A DNA stretch of 64,000 nt from Bursaphelenchus xylophilus (GCA_904066235.2 CAJFCV020000003.1:1922001-1986000), one strand, 5' to 3'. Shown: positions 17,375-30,070, counted from the first letter of the stretch. A program made the numbers and translations. The notes: generated by a model from the sequence alone, not told the origin.

Positions 17375-18900
17375 ATACTTATTTTGAGGTTTTTTACATG
17401 TACTCACATCAAAAAAATCAAGGTAAAAGTTACAGATCCCTTGTTTTTGCCACAAATTTTGGTCTTTTGTATGTTACAATATCTCAGGGTCAAGAAAACT
17501 GACGTTATTAACCCTTTCCGGACGAGTCGGCACGTACTGGTAAAAATGAAAGAGGGTACCCTACTGAGTAACGGCATAATAGTGGTTCAGCCCATCGAAG
17601 CGTTATTTGGGACTTATGACAAAAAATGTCCTAAAAAGTACCCCCATTTGACATATCACTTTTAAAATTTTTGCGACAAGCTGTAGATCGGAAACTACCC
17701 CTAAATTAAAGCCGAGGAGTCCTAGTATTGTTACATCCAAGAACTGTCCAAATCGGAGCACTATGGGATTTGTTATCGATTTTTGGAAATTGAATTTTTA
17801 ATTTTGGTCAATTTTGGACCTAAAATCAAGTATATCTTCCGCCGGTATCAACCATTTCGTTCCAAATTTGGTTTTTCCGAATCTATTGTGATGCTAGCTT
17901 CTTACTAGAATATTTCCAGAAAAAACCTACGAGGCGTATTTCTGTAAAACGCGGAAACGTTGAAAGTTTAAAGGTTTGATCGTATAAAATGTCGCCGCGA
18001 GCCGCGAAGGGGCGGGCGCAGCTTGAAACGAGAAAATAATAATTTTTTCTTCGAGAAATATTATTTTAGTGTCGAAAAGCTGATTTCAACACGAAATACA
18101 GGCAGAAATAGCACGCAAACATTACATAAATGTCATTTTTATATTTTTACTCAGTTTTCAGGCAATTTCAACCGATTTTAATTTGGTTTCACGCTAAAAT
18201 CAAACTTCCCGAAAAATTAAAAAATATTTTCTGGTTTCGAGCTGCGCCCGTCCCTTCTCGGCTCGCGGCGACATTTTATACGATCAAACCTTTACACTTT
18301 CAACATTTCCGCATTTTACAGAAATATGCCTCGTAGGTTTTTTCTGGAAATATTCTAGTAAGAAGCTAGCATCACAATAGATTCGGAAAAACCACATTTG
18401 GAACGAAATGGTTGATACCGGCGGAAGATATACTTGATTTTAGGTCCAAAATTGACCAAAATTAAAAATTCAATTTCCAAAAATCGATAACAAATCCCAT
18501 AGTGCTCCGATTTGGACAGTTCTTGGATGTAACAATACTATGACTCCTCGACCTTAATTTAGGGGTAGTTTCCGATCTATAGTTTGTCGCAAAAATTTTA
18601 AAAGTGATATGTCAAATGGGGGTACTTTTTAGGACATTTTTTGTCATAAGTCCCAAATAACGCTTCGATGGGCTGAACCACTATTATGCCGTTACTCAGT
18701 AGGGTACCCTCTTTCATTTTTACCAGTACGTGCCGACTCGTCCGGAAAGGGTTAATAGCTAAAATTAGAAAAAAGTGGACATATTGCAAGTCTCCGCCGA
18801 GCCTCCGCCGAGGGTCCGCCGAGCATCCAACGGCCATGCCAGGCCTCGTAGGACCTCCTACAAGTGTTTTCTAGGCCCAGCCGGTCCTAGGCCCCGTGTC
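17375..18900. repeat. Family E repeat interrupted by a piggyBac-type element
   Basis: The flanks at 17375-17507 and 18756-18900 are the two halves of a dispersed repeat also present at 21065-21375 (inverted), 29545-29920 and 33600-33990. Shared blocks include GTAAAAGTTAC, ATCTCAGGGT and CGCCGAGCATCCAACGG. Confidence 0.75.
17512..18751. mobile_element. 1.24-kb palindromic piggyBac-type element
   Basis: Begins CCCTTTCCGGACGAGTCGG, ends with its reverse complement, and is flanked by TTAA at 17508-17511 and 18752-18755, the diagnostic piggyBac target. The two arms are nearly identical inverted copies of about 520 bp around a centre of about 200 bp. No transposase frame was seen, so it is a non-autonomous foldback derivative. 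Related copies of the host repeat at 21166, 29726 and 33778 lack the insert. Confidence 0.87.
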
Positions 18901-19147
18901 CATGGATTTTGTGCCGACCCGAACTGTCGTCGATAAGAAAATTCGGGACGCAAGAATTTGAAAACAAGGCGCGCCAACAAGTTTTGACATGTTTTTGCAC
19001 GGTGCGGTGGCATCGCGAAATGGCGAAAAATCGACACAATAGAGAATGAAAAACGCACTGTGCTTTGATTACCAGTCTGTCGTTGCAGCAAATTTCAAGC
19101 CGCGGCTTGCCGTCGCAAAGCAATGAAAGCGCGACGAATCCACACTG

Positions 19148-19568
19148 CAGGGTGCGGCAATTTTTCGGCCGGATTTTAATTGGCCATAACTTTTTTAGTT
19201 TTTGGGCAAATGTTAAAATTCTTTTTTTCCCTGAATCCATAGACAACCCCATTTCGTTTAATATCAAACATGTTATATCCGTTTATTAGACTACAGTAAA
19301 AATTCGAGACAAAGAAAAAGCTCTAATTTTCATAGCTGACAATGGAATTACCTCTAGTTTTTCTGGCGATTTTCACACACGCCGAAAAAGCAGAGAAAAC
19401 GACCGAAAGGCCAATAGCTATGAATTAGGTCCCTGTATATATAACATATTTGGTATTAAACAAAATAGGGTTGTCTGAGGATTCAGGGAAAAAAGAATTT
19501 TAACATTCGGATAAAAACTAAAACAGTTATTGCCAATTCAAATCCGGCCGAAAAATTGCCGCACCCTG
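19148..19568. repeat. 421-bp palindromic element
   Basis: Left end CAGGGTGCGGCAATTTTTCG and right end its inverse, with arms of roughly 170 bp that also share the GAATCCATAGACAACCC / GGGTTGTCTGAGGATTC blocks. TA follows the right end; the left flank is TG, so the target site is uncertain. A Tc1/mariner-type MITE is the likeliest class. Confidence 0.7.
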
Positions 19569-20801
19569 TACTTTCCCGACAGACAGATGCTTTGGCATAG
19601 GAAACTGTGGAAGTCTACAAAAGCCAAAAAAGCAAAGCAACATTAGATTCGCAAAAACGGGTAAAAAGTCTTCGTTATGCTCTTATATGTATCTCTCGCA
19701 AGCCAAAAATTTCCAGCTATTGATATTTGCTGTGTGGAAAACCTAAAGAAAATTTGAGCACCAGATTTGGGGCACTTCCCTAGTAAATCTCCACCAAGTT
19801 TCATCAAAATCCGAGCATTACTTTTAGAAACAAAAAAAATAAAAAAAACAAAACTATAAAAATCCAAAAATTCCGTTCTCAAAACGCCGGATCCAGCCAC
19901 AAAATAAAATAGATCGCTGTGAATAAAATTAATATAAAAGCGGATGAAAAAAAGTTGAAAAAACAGATGGGCGCGCTTCTCGAAACCCGATCGCCTCGCC
20001 AGCTGTGCCTTGCGTAATCGGCGGGACAATTCATCGCAAAATCGGGCGAACCGAAAAAAGAAAGAAAAAATGTTATAGAAAGATGAATAAAGACTGTTGT
20101 TACCTTGTAAATGATGCGAAAGCAAATAAATTTCAGCCGCTTTTTTTGTAATTTTTGAGTGATAACTTTTTCTCCGCAATAAATCAAAAGAAGCCGCGCC
20201 GGTTGTAAACAATTATCAGCAAATTCGGGCGTTCCGGGGGCGGCGATGAATTCGCAGATTGGGGATGAGGAAAGTGTGCGGAGAATTGAGTGGAAAACAA
20301 CAACAGATGCAGTGATTGGGGGCTTATAACACTGCAAATTTTGGGTGGGGTGATGTTTGGGGATTGGCTTGAATTTGGTAGGAAATGCCTATGTTACAGT
20401 AATCTGAGAGACTTAATTTTCAAAAAAATGAATTCCCAATGGTCGAATACGTATAGAGGCAACATTTTGGGTGATTTGCTCTTTCTATGACGTAACCAGG
20501 TCGAAAATTCCAAAAAAGACAAATTTAAGCAAATTTATGCCTTCCGGGCAGAACTGAGGAAAACTGTTGTTTGCTTTTCCTTAGCACATGTCGGCGGTCA
20601 TTTTTATGCAAAAAACTCAAAATCGATTTTTTTCCTATGTCCCGGGCCCATTACGGGCTGACGCAGCGAGCCGAAAATTGTCTTTTAGCTACGGACTTTA
20701 TTAGCACGTTTCTTTGGCCTCTAGACTTTCCGAGTCGACGACAGTTCAATGAAAAATCAATCGATCCGGAGCGCAAGGCAGATGGATACCCAAAAGTTGC
20801 A
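19569..20801. other. Intergenic, no gene supported
   Basis: AT-rich. A minus-strand frame near 19879-20337 has hydrophobic low-complexity content and no family motif. A fragment at 19770-19830 resembles the family C repeat (CACCAAGTTTCATCAAAAT). Confidence 0.4.
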
Positions 20802-21064
20802 CAGTGGGGGATATGATCCAGTGGCAAAAAACGTAACATTTCGCATCCGGAAAGTGTTAAAAATGTGGCAAAATGCTTCCCTCTCCAAGCGAAAAAACTT
20901 CGTTTTGCAGAGCGCGCCCTTTTTCCTCACAAAAGAGCGGGCGCACTTTTGAAATCGGAGTTTGTTTTTTTTTCACTTGGAGAGGGAGGTATTTTGCCAC
21001 CTTTTTTGAGCCTTCCTGGATGCAAAACGGTACATTTTTTGCCACTGGATCAAGTCCGTCACTG
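20802..21064. repeat. Tc1-like MITE (family A)
   Basis: CAGTGGGGGATATGATCC at the left and the inverse ending ACTG at the right, followed by TA. The same internal CTCCCTCTCCAAG blocks as other copies. Confidence 0.75.
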
Positions 21065-21375
21065 TATGGAGGGCCTAGGAGGCCTGACAAAGCCGCTGGA
21101 TGGTCGGCGGACGCTCGGCGAAGGCTCGGCGAAGACTTGGCAAAGAAGCCATATGTCTAATTTTTTCTAATTTTAGCTATTACTAACGTTGTTTTTATTT
21201 ACCCTGAGTTATTGTAACATATAAAAAACCAAAATTTTGGCCAAAAAACAAAGGTCCGTAACTTTTATCTAGCTATTGTTGATGTGAGAACATGTAAGCA
21301 ACCTCAAAATAGGCGGTAAGCTATCCTGGGACCCGATCATTCTTATTATTTCTACTAGCTAAGCCTTATCCTAGC
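21065..21375 (-). repeat. Family E repeat, inverted copy
   Basis: Reverse complement of the repeat at 17375-18900 without the piggyBac insert; AACGTTAGTAATAGCTAAAA (minus strand) spans the empty site. Confidence 0.75.
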
Positions 21376-22540
21376 CTCCATCATACATACAAAATAGATG
21401 ATGGATCCAGTCGAAAAACATTGCTTTTTTGCATTGCACATTTTTTAATTTCACATTACAAAAGTTCAAATTTACAGTGTAAAAAACATTGTGACAAAAA
21501 GTCTATGCATTTTATGAAAAGCCTAGTAATATGATTGGCTCTTGGAAGCTCTGAAATTGCCTGTTATACACAATTTTTGTTGCATCGCAGCTCCTTATAT
21601 GGAGTTTCGACTGTAACACATCTTTTTTGAAGGCTCCGCTACAGTAACCCACTTTTTGCAAGCCCCAAAAAAATTTGAAAAAAAATGTTTCCAATCTTCA
21701 AAAAGCAACAGGTTCGTGATGAAAAAGCGACGAAAAAAGATAGCAGAGGGTTTGGCGCGTCAACTGCTTGACACTTGCATGGAACCAACATAAATCACTG
21801 AATGAAATAGGCGCGAAAAAATTCGAAATTGCAGATCAAAAATTTTTGTTTTTCCGTAAAAAAAATTTGCAGAAAAAACAAATATTTGGCCTCAATATTA
21901 GATGGCTATTTTTAGAAGACCCAAAAAAGTTGGGTAGTCCAAAAAATCGGGGGAATGGTTAAGCTCGGGTATTAGAATCGAGGCTCACTTGGCTTTAATG
22001 CCCCTGAAATGGGGAAAGAAGCAAGGAGGAGGGCGGAAAGTCGAGTTGGAAAAGATTTGGAGTGTCCTGACGATGCTAGCTTCTCAAAAAAAACTCGCGT
22101 AGACATTAAAAAAGAAAGTCTCAGCTTGCATTTCGCAAAAAACCGCGACATTTTAGATTTTAGAGAGTTGAAATTCTTGTCAAGACTTAGCTCCAAGTCG
22201 AGGTATAGGATGGCCCCTAACTTGCCTTCTACTCCTAGTATTCACTACCCCCTGATAACCCGGAGACACAAACTAGAGGACTCTGGCAATAAAACTGTGA
22301 TCTCACGCAAAATTGATTCCACTTTGTATCGGCACGACCGGACTGGGTCAAACGGAAACTTCCAACAGACTTCACAAAAATATCTTTATTTCACCAACGA
22401 GTCTGACCGAAAAGCGGTCGATCCATTACATTTATACCAAAATATTCGTGTTTATGCTAATTCCTGGGAATTCTTCACGGAATCGTGACATTCTCAAAAA
22501 AAAAACAACATCTCGAAATGCGACTTTCGTAGCACGCTTT
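21376..22540. other. Intergenic, unclassified
   Basis: A plus-strand frame at 22009-22488 (159 codons) has no recognisable motif, a low-complexity basic composition and no plausible splice partner; I do not call it a gene. Nothing else was recognised. Confidence 0.35.
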
Positions 22541-22544
22541 TCAA

Positions 22545-22695
22545 AAGCTTTTGCACGGTGCATTTTTCTTATCGCGGGAAATCGCTTCAGAAAAGTCGCA
22601 ACGGCCGAAAAATTTCTTTCGCCGAGCGGTACTTCGATTGCACAGTGCAACGTAAAAACTGCACAGTGCAAGATAGGGATTTTGCACGGTGGGGA
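22545..22695. repeat. Cluster of TGCAC palindromes
   Basis: TTGCACGGTGCA, TTGCACAGTGCA and CTGCACAGTGCA occur within 150 bases, as in the clusters at 688-1085 and 61384-61962. Confidence 0.6.
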
Positions 22696-22892
22696 CAAAA
22701 AGTCTACGATGAGTTTTAAAATTACAATTTGTGAAAAATTTCATGAGAATTTTGAGGTTTGCCTTGAAACGCGGCTGGCTCGGGCTGGCCAGAGGAAAAT
22801 TGAAACGGACCGAGCGGTAATTTTTAGTTCACGCCAACCGACCAGCCATTTTTTGGCCGAACAAAAAAGCTCGCGTATTTTGCATAAATATA

Positions 22893-23037
22893 AGTCTGTC
22901 GGGAAAATAATGACCATAAAGTCGCATCTCGTCGCTGAAGTAAAAAGCAATTCGATTTTGCCGCGACACAATTCATTTTCTCGACGGCGATGCGATTTTT
23001 GTTGCGACAGAGTGCTCGTTATTTTCCCGACAAACTG
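22893..23037. repeat. MITE family B1
   Basis: AGTCTGTCGGGAAAATAATGA at left in slightly shorter form and TTATTTTCCCGACAAACTG at right, with the usual GCGACAGAGTGCTC interior. Confidence 0.8.
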
Positions 23038-23543
23038 AAAATAACCCCTCCAATTCAAAGTTTTTAAAATTTTAAACATAAAAAAATCATCCCAAATTGC
23101 CCTCAAAATGACCCCCACCGAACACGTTCGAAAATTACCGCATTCCGCGGCGCCAATGAAAGCCGAAAATTCATGAGGGACGGGGCGGAAAGAACGAGCG
23201 AAATTTCCCTAACTTAAAGGCTTTTTGGGTCTTGTCATTGAGACATTTGATGGATGGAGGCACCGCAGAAAGAACCCCCCTTTCGCTCCTACGAACGTTT
23301 CCTCCGAAATGCGCTCTTCCTCGGCGCTCGTGTTGCACGAAATGTCACAATGTTGGGACTCGTCCAAAACACTGTATAAAAAATGCAAAGAGCTGGAAAA
23401 AGTTTGTGCTTGGAGAGAACTTGTGTGTACGGAGCTTTCCGCCCTGTGCATTTGACCTTTTGCCATTGTAATTGAAAAAATCGCCAGTTTTTTTTTCAAA
23501 TGCGTCGTCGCGAATTTTGCATTTTGCGAACATAATTTTTCAT
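23038..23543. other. Intergenic, no gene seen
   Basis: Short overlapping frames at 23209-23580 lie on both strands without a motif. No repeat family was recognised here. Confidence 0.35.
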
Positions 23544-24043
23544 ACAGTAGGGACCTGATCCAGTGGAAAAAAACGTACAATTTTGCATCCAGGAAGCATC
23601 AAAAAATGTGGCAAAATACCTCCCTCTCCAAGTGAAAAAGCTCTGTTTTGAAATCGGAGCTTTTCGCTTGGAGAGGGAGCTACAGTGGGGAACCTGATCC
23701 AATGGCAAAAAACGTATAGTTTTGCATCTGTGAAGTAACAAAAATATGGCAAAAATACCATATTTCCCTCTTCAAGTGAAAAAACTCCGGTTTCAAAAGC
23801 GCAAAAAAAACGCTCGCTTAAGAGAGGTATAATATTTTGCGACAAAAAATGTGGCAAAATACCTCCCTCTCCAAGTGAAAAAACTCAGGTTTCAAAAGCG
23901 TGCCCGCTCTTTTTGTGAAGGAAAGGGCGCGGCCTATAAAACCAAGTTTTTTTTTCACTGGGAGAGGGAAGCATTTTGCCGCATTTTTGATACTTCCCGG
24001 ATGCAAAATGGTACGTTTTTTGCCACTGTATCAGGTCCCCCAA
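23544..24043. repeat. Cluster of family A palindromic arms
   Basis: Four arms of the CCTGATCCAGTGGCAAAA element in alternating orientation, ending with CCACTGTATCAGGTCCCC. This looks like a nested or partly duplicated insertion. Confidence 0.7.
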
Positions 24044-24420
24044 TGCATGCACGCCAATTTATTTTCTTCTACAAAAAATTAAAAAAAAATAATTTGTGTC
24101 AGGTGTCTCCTTGGCCCGCTGGGTCAAGTGTTTCCCTTCGCCGAAAGACCATGGCAGAAAAACGGTCAATCACCGTCGAAATTGGACAAAGTAAAGAAGA
24201 GTAACAGACAAGTCGAAAAATGGGAATTCAAGGCTTTTTCAAAAGTGTGTTTCCACTTTTTGCACTGCGAAAAATCTGTCGCGTGAGCAAAATTCACGGC
24301 AACGCTGTTGAAAAAAGCGTACGCTGCGGCTATTTTCGATTGCATAGAAATGCAGAGTGCGGATGGTTTGCGACAAAAAAGTCTATAAAAACGATCTATC
24401 AGGAGTCTTTGTCCCGGCTC
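24044..24420. other. Intergenic, no gene seen
   Basis: No feature was recognised. A short frame ending MAEKRSITVEIGQSKEE near 24150-24204 is too short to support. Confidence 0.3.
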
Positions 24421-24570
24421 TCAGTCTGTCGGGAAAATAATGACCATAAAGTCGCTGCGCCGATCTCGTCGCTGAAAAAAGCAATTTCATTTTGGCGCGA
24501 AGACAGTTCATTTTCTCGGCGGCGATGCGATTTTCGATGCGACAGAGTGCTCATTATTTTCCCGACAGAC
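24421..24570. repeat. MITE family B1
   Basis: A full 150-bp copy, TCAGTCTGTCGGGAAAATAA to TTATTTTCCCGACAGAC. Confidence 0.82.
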
Positions 24571-24999
24571 AAAAACTCAAAAATTCCCAAAAAAAGATCA
24601 CCCCAGAAATCCCAAAAAAATGTATGTGTAGACGTGTTCACACCGACTTATTGTCTAATCGGTAAGTCTGCTCCGAACGAACATTTCGATTAATTTCCGA
24701 GTCAATCAAAATGATTGACAACGATCATTTGTGATGCATGAAAAATGATCCATCTAATATTTATTCGCGCGCTCCAAACATGCACCGTGCAAAACGAAAA
24801 CAATCGCCAATTATTATAAGATGCAATTAAAAAATGGAATGAGCAAAAAGTTGACCGAAATTGGCAAGTTAACCGATTTTTGGAGGAAAATTTTGGAAAA
24901 TTTTGATTTTTTATAAAGGAAATTTTTGAATTGCGACACAATTTTTTTTTTTTTTTTTATTTAAATTTTGCACACATGTCAAGCCTTGCTCACATATCA
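24571..24999. other. Intergenic, no gene seen
   Basis: AT-rich with a poly-T run at 24940-24958. Nothing else was recognised. Confidence 0.3.
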
Positions 25000-25830
25000 A
25001 TTCCTGAAAGTTTTGGCACGCGGTTTTCACGGACAGCCGAGATATTCAACAAACTTTGATAGCGAGAGAGCACACAAAATGCGGAGGGCGGTCTGAGAGA
25101 AGATCACTTTTTGGCCGTTTCTTTGCCAATTTTGAGCGGAAAAATTTGATTTTCTGTGGGAACTTTACTCTCTACAGTAGAAATAGGAATGAAAAGTTGC
25201 ATGCTGAAATTCTCGATAGAGTACGCGAAATGCAGAGAGCGATTAGAGAGCACTTTTTGACCATAACTTTGACAGTTTCATGCGAAAAAATTTGATTTTC
25301 TGTGGAAACATTACTCTCTACAGTAGAAATAGATATGAAATTTTGTATGCCAAAGTCCACAAAAAAATGTCACTATTTTGCCAATTTTCGACCGAAAATT
25401 CCCGATCGTATCTTTGCCAGTTTCGTGCGAAAAAACTTGATTTTTTGTGGAAACATTACACTCTAAAAAAGGCGTTTTACTGTGCGGGTAGAGCCGAGAT
25501 ATTCAACAAACTTTCATAGCGAGAGAGTATGGAAAACACGGAGAGTGGTCAGAGAGAAAAACACTTTTTGGCCGTATCTTTGCCAGTTTCGTGCTAAAAA
25601 AATTGATTTTTTGTGGAAACATTACTCTCTACAGTAAAAATAGACATGAAATTTTGCTTGCCAAAATTCACAAAAAAGCTTTACATTTTTGCCAATTTTT
25701 CACCCAAAAAATTTCGATCATTTTTGCAAAATGCAAGCCAAAAATTTCGCATATTTCTTACAAAGAATTATTCTAAATTTGAGCCAAGTTTCACCAAAAT
25801 CTGAGCATCGCACTTGCAGCACTTCCCCGT
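25000..25830. repeat. Family C repeats, several degraded copies
   Basis: The segment with GAGATATTCAACAAACTTTC, GAGAGAGTA, GCGGAAAAATTTGATTTTCTG and ACATTACTCTCTACAGTA occurs about three times in a row, at 25020, 25220 and 25490. The block ends with AAGTTTCACCAAAATCTGAGC at 25787. Confidence 0.65.
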
Positions 25831-26450
25831 CTAATAAGCTTGATCATTTTCAAAAAAATATTGAGAAAACACCCTTCCTCCCACGGACGTCTTCATGGAG
25901 ATCCTAATCAGTCAAGGCTAAACAAACGATTATTTTTTTAAGACCGCGCCAAGTGCGAGGCAGGCGTTGCGCAATCAATCTTGATGTCATTCAAATGTTG
26001 AGAAATTGAGATGGATTATCTCATTGGATTAAGCGCTTGTAACCAAAGATTTATCAAAAAATTTTGGAGCTTGAAGTGCACTAGTCCGTTTGTAGAGTCC
26101 CTGGAGTGATTTTAGCGACATGCACTGTGAAAACAAAAGTTCACTATGCACTGTGCAGTTTCTGGCTGTTTGCACCGTGCACTAGGCTTTTTTGGGCTGT
26201 CGCTTTTTTCGACGAGACAAGACATTTTGCTGCGACTACATACCACTATCTTCCCGACTGATATATGTGGTACAGCGTGTGCCCGACGAAATTTAATATG
26301 GGGCAAGACACGGGAAGATTTTTCAATTCGAAAAACATTTTTCATCGTATAACATGTCGCACCTGATTTTTACCATTTTGAAAATTTTTTTCATCTTATA
26401 ACATGTCACATGAAGGTGATGAGGAAATGGTTTGGAGGACTTCTGCCACC
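25831..26450. other. Intergenic with a partial TGCAC repeat
   Basis: 26080-26215 is a partial copy of the 688-1085 element (ACTAGTCCGTTTGTAGAGTC with TGCACTGTG motifs). 26340-26405 has two TCGTATAACATGTC / TCTTATAACATGTC motifs. No gene. Confidence 0.5.
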
Positions 26451-28009
26451 GAGATGGCTGTCTCTGACCATGCTGATCATAACGGAGATTGACGGTTTCT
26501 CTTTGGATCAGCAAAAAATATTATACGTCGTCACGGAAATAGACAAGAGCCTTTTATGTTTCAAAGTATTTTGGGACAACCCGCTATACAATAAACCTTC
26601 TATAGCCAATTTTTTGGCCCGTTGCGACTGGTACAAAATTTCCTTTTCCCAAAACAAAAAACACAAGATCCGGGACGGCCCACGACCGATCACGATCGGT
26701 CTCCCTTGCCGTTTTGAAGTCAGTCTTCAATTTTATGAGCAGCAAGCAACGTCGGCCACGACTCGGCCTTTTTATGTTCTGTTCTACAAGGGAAGGGCCC
26801 AGATTTTTTTGGCAAAATTCACACAACAGTCTTGGTGATATTTACATAGTTTTATCTCACAAGGAAATCACGTCCGTGGGGTATGGAGTTACAGGTCGAG
26901 ACATATATTGAAAAAATCTTCAAATTTTTCCTATTCAGAATGTGTGAAAGTTAGCTGCCCAATTTTGGTTTGTAATGCCGAAGAATCCTCAGAACTTTTC
27001 TCGCAACACCACGCAAATACCTTTTTGACCAAGTTTTTACGAATTCAAAAGTTTTGTTTTGAGCTAAAGTAAACCCTGACATCTTGACAAGTCTTGCAAG
27101 ATCAAATTTGATTCATACTGCACCTTAATAATATAATAGGTAAAATGTAAAAAGGGGCATTTGCGAGGTGTTGCGAGAAAAGGTCCGAAGACTTTTTCGC
27201 CGTTACAAAGCGAGATTGGATAGCTGATTTTTGCATAATTTTGCGTTTTTTTTTGATTTATGTCTCGACCTGTAACTCCACACCCCATAGAAGTACTTTT
27301 CTTCTAAAATCGACTCTCTGGGCCTATCAATTTTTTCGCGGTAGACGGGCATCGCTGTTCGGAAGTTTTTCGTACAGAAGGTTTACTGTATTTAAGTCAT
27401 CAACAAATATTTCATCATCCTAAATCTTATTTTTCGCTTTTTATACCTTCCATTTCTCATCAAAATTCTATGTTTATTTGCAAATTCTGTCCTTGTTGGC
27501 CTCATAAAAAACCTCGCCCTTTCATCGTTCCATCTCTGTTTTCGTACTGCTTGCCCTTGCAATCACTTGTAGTCAGAATAAAAATGGGGTTTTGCTTCGT
27601 TTTGAATCGTTTAGGGGCTACAAAATTTACAAGGGCAGTACCCCACGTGCGACTCTCAGATTTTGATGAATCAAGGCGCAAATTCAGAATATTTTTTTCT
27701 AAGAGATATGCGAGAATCCTAGCTCGCGCTTTGTAGGAACAATCGAGATTTTTAGATCGAAATTCGGCGAAAAATTTGGCAAGTTTTGCCGAACTTCTGG
27801 CAGCTAATTTTTACATATTCTGAATCAGAAAAAAAACATTTGCGATTTTTTTGAGATATGTCTTGACCTGTAACTCCGTGCCCCATACTTTCCTTGTGAG
27901 AAAAAATTATTTCAAATTTGTACCAAGTTTCATCAAAATTTGAGCGTCGCACATGGGCTACTTTCCCTGTCACTTATATTCTTTTAGTTTATCATCTCTT
28001 TCTGTCAAC

Positions 28010-28260
28010 ATGTACGGCAACCTCGAGTATGAAAAGAAGTCCAAGCCTGGCGCGGTTGGCGAAGACATGAAGGGTGACAAAAATCATGAGGGAAAGATTC
28101 CCGGAAACTACAAGGGCCGCCCACGCAACGCCGATCCCAATTTTCCAGGTAAGTTCTCGGCTTTGTTTCACTTGTTGTTTTCAGATCGTCCGAGCGGACT
28201 CAATGGACCAAGGAACACATGAAACAGAAACGTGAAGAAGCCCGACAAAAGAAAAATTAA
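28010..28260 (+). pseudogene. Broken copy of small basic protein gene (unit A)
   Basis: Reading starts MYGNLEYEKKSKPGAVGEDM, runs to NADPNFP, then a 36-base GT-AG intron (28149-28184). Compared with the intact copy at 32256-32587, 19 bases are missing after GAGCGG at about 28197. The frame shifts and stops at 28222 instead of 28260. The lost frame still encodes the basic helix (TQWTKEHMKQKREEAR), so the break is recent. Product unknown. Confidence 0.7.
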
Positions 28261-28340
28261 TTATGCAATCTCTTGGCCGAATTTGAGTTGGCTACTTTTT
28301 TTTATTTTCCGGCCAATTTTAAGATTCATTTTTCCCTAAC

Positions 28341-28791
28341 AAGGGAAGTACCTCATGTGCGACACCCAGATTTTCCTTAAATTTTGCACACAGTTTGGGA
28401 ATGAACTCAATATCAATTCCTGAAAGTTTTAGCTCGCGCTTTGCAAGCGCCACCGAGATATTGAACCATCTTTGCGGCCAAGAGGGTACACTAAACGCGG
28501 AGAGCAGAGAAAAAACATTTTTTGGCCGTAACTTTGCTAGTTTTGAGCGGAAAATTTTGGTTTTCTGTGGAAACATTACTCTCTATGGTAAAAATAGCCA
28601 TGAAACTTTTCGTGCCGAAACTCGGTAAAAAGTCTCAAATTTTTGCCGACTTTTGATCTAAAAATCTCGGTCGTTTCTACAAAGCGCGAGCTAGGATTCG
28701 CGCATATGGGTTAGAAAAGAATATTCTAAATTTGTGCCAAGTTTCATCAAAATCTGAGCGTCTCACTTGCGGTAATTACCCTGGAAGTTAC
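28341..28791. repeat. Family C palindromic element
   Basis: Left end AGGGAAGTACCTCATGTGCG and right end inverted (GAGCGTCTCACTTGCGGTAA). Internal TAGCTCGCGCTTTGCA appears in both orientations. A counterpart lies at 32645-33028 in unit B. Confidence 0.7.
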
Positions 28792-28901
28792 AGCCGATTC
28801 GAACGTTTTTATTAACTCCTTCTTTAATATTTGGTTTTTATGGCCGTTGAAATTGTTCATTGTGAAAAATCCCAGAAAATAAAATTCGTCGCGGCAATCA
28901 G

Positions 28902-28909
28902 TATATAAA
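28902..28909 (+). promoter_or_regulatory. TATA box of cystatin-like locus 1
   Basis: TATATAAA lies 37 bases before the ATG at 28946. Confidence 0.5.
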
Positions 28910-29544
28910 CCGTCACATTGTTCATTGCCTTTCACACAATCAAAAATGAATTTCTTCATTCTGTGTTCTACGATTTTGTTGTTCAAGCCAAAAGAAGACG
29001 AAACTATTAGATTTGGTTGAGCTCGAAATAAACCGGCCATCTTTGTGTATCTATTACAAGCAGCTGCTCAAGCTGGTCAGAAGCAAAGTCACCAAAACCA
29101 GCGAGGGCTTGGAGTTTACGCTTGTGGTCGAAATGCAGAATACCGATTGCAAAAAAATGGTACTCTTTGCATTCTTATCAACTGTTGAATGCTTGGTGTG
29201 TGGTACAAAAAAGTAGAGAATTTGTCGCGCCCCCAAATTCCGTGGCACAGGCAGTGAAATATGGGCTTTTCGAAGAGCGACGCACGGCAAACTGAGGAGT
29301 CCGGTGACCGGAATAGACTCTTCGTTATCGGTTTTTTACACTTCGTCTTGATTTCGCAGAGAAAAAGAGAAAAAACACACGCAAAAACGTACTCTCTCGC
29401 CCCAAAAATTCCCCATTTCTCCGCCGACAAAACGGTTTTTCGCGTCTTTTTTTTGGCAAACTAACAATCCATTCACCGGACTGTTTTAGCTTATCTCAGT
29501 TTGACGTGCGACGTAATTATTGGCGCTACGACTAGGCCAGAGTT

Positions 29545-29920
29545 AATACACTAATAATAAGATTGATCGGGTCCTATGGCAGTCGTAGTAGGTTATCACA
29601 TATTTCGAGGTATTTTAAATGTACTGACATCAGTGATGTCTAGATAAAAGTTACGGATCCTTGTTTTTTTCCGCAAATTTGGGTTTTTTATATTACAGTA
29701 GCTCAGGGTAAAGAAAACTAGCGTTAGTTATAGCTAAAATTACAAAAAGTGGATTGCAAATCCTCGCCAAGTCTCCGTCAAGCCTTCGCCGACCATCCAA
29801 CGACTTTGCCAGGCCTCTTGCTAGGCGCTTCCTACAACCTTTTTTCGGATATCCAACTGCCCTAAACCCCTGCCGATCGACTTTGTGTTGATCCGAACTA
29901 TCGTCGACCCAAAAAGTCGA
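29545..29920 (+). repeat. Family E repeat in locus 1 intron
   Basis: Includes TAAGATTGATCGGGTCC, GTAAAAGTTAC-like blocks and CGCCGACCATCCAACG. It provides an uninterrupted version of the piggyBac target (GCGTTAGTTATAGC). Confidence 0.7.
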
Positions 29921-29921
29921 G

Positions 29922-30070
29922 GTCTGTCGGGAAAATAATGAGGACAATGTCGCTTCGGCGATCGCGCCGCTGAAGCGAAAAGCAATTTGATTTTGCCGCG
30001 ACACAATCCATTTTCTCGGCGGGTGCGATTTTCGATGCGACAGGGTGCTCATTATTTTCCCGACAATTGA
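29922..30070. repeat. MITE family B1 in locus 1 intron
   Basis: GTCTGTCGGGAAAATAATGA to CATTATTTTCCCGACA, at the intron position shared by the other loci. Confidence 0.8.

Noticed and set aside
19879..20337. 152-codon minus-strand frame
   Set aside because: Hydrophobic low-complexity translation in repeat-rich DNA, without family motif.
22009..22488. 159-codon plus-strand frame
   Set aside because: No family motif, no signal, flanked by repeats and overlapped by other frames; not enough to call a gene.
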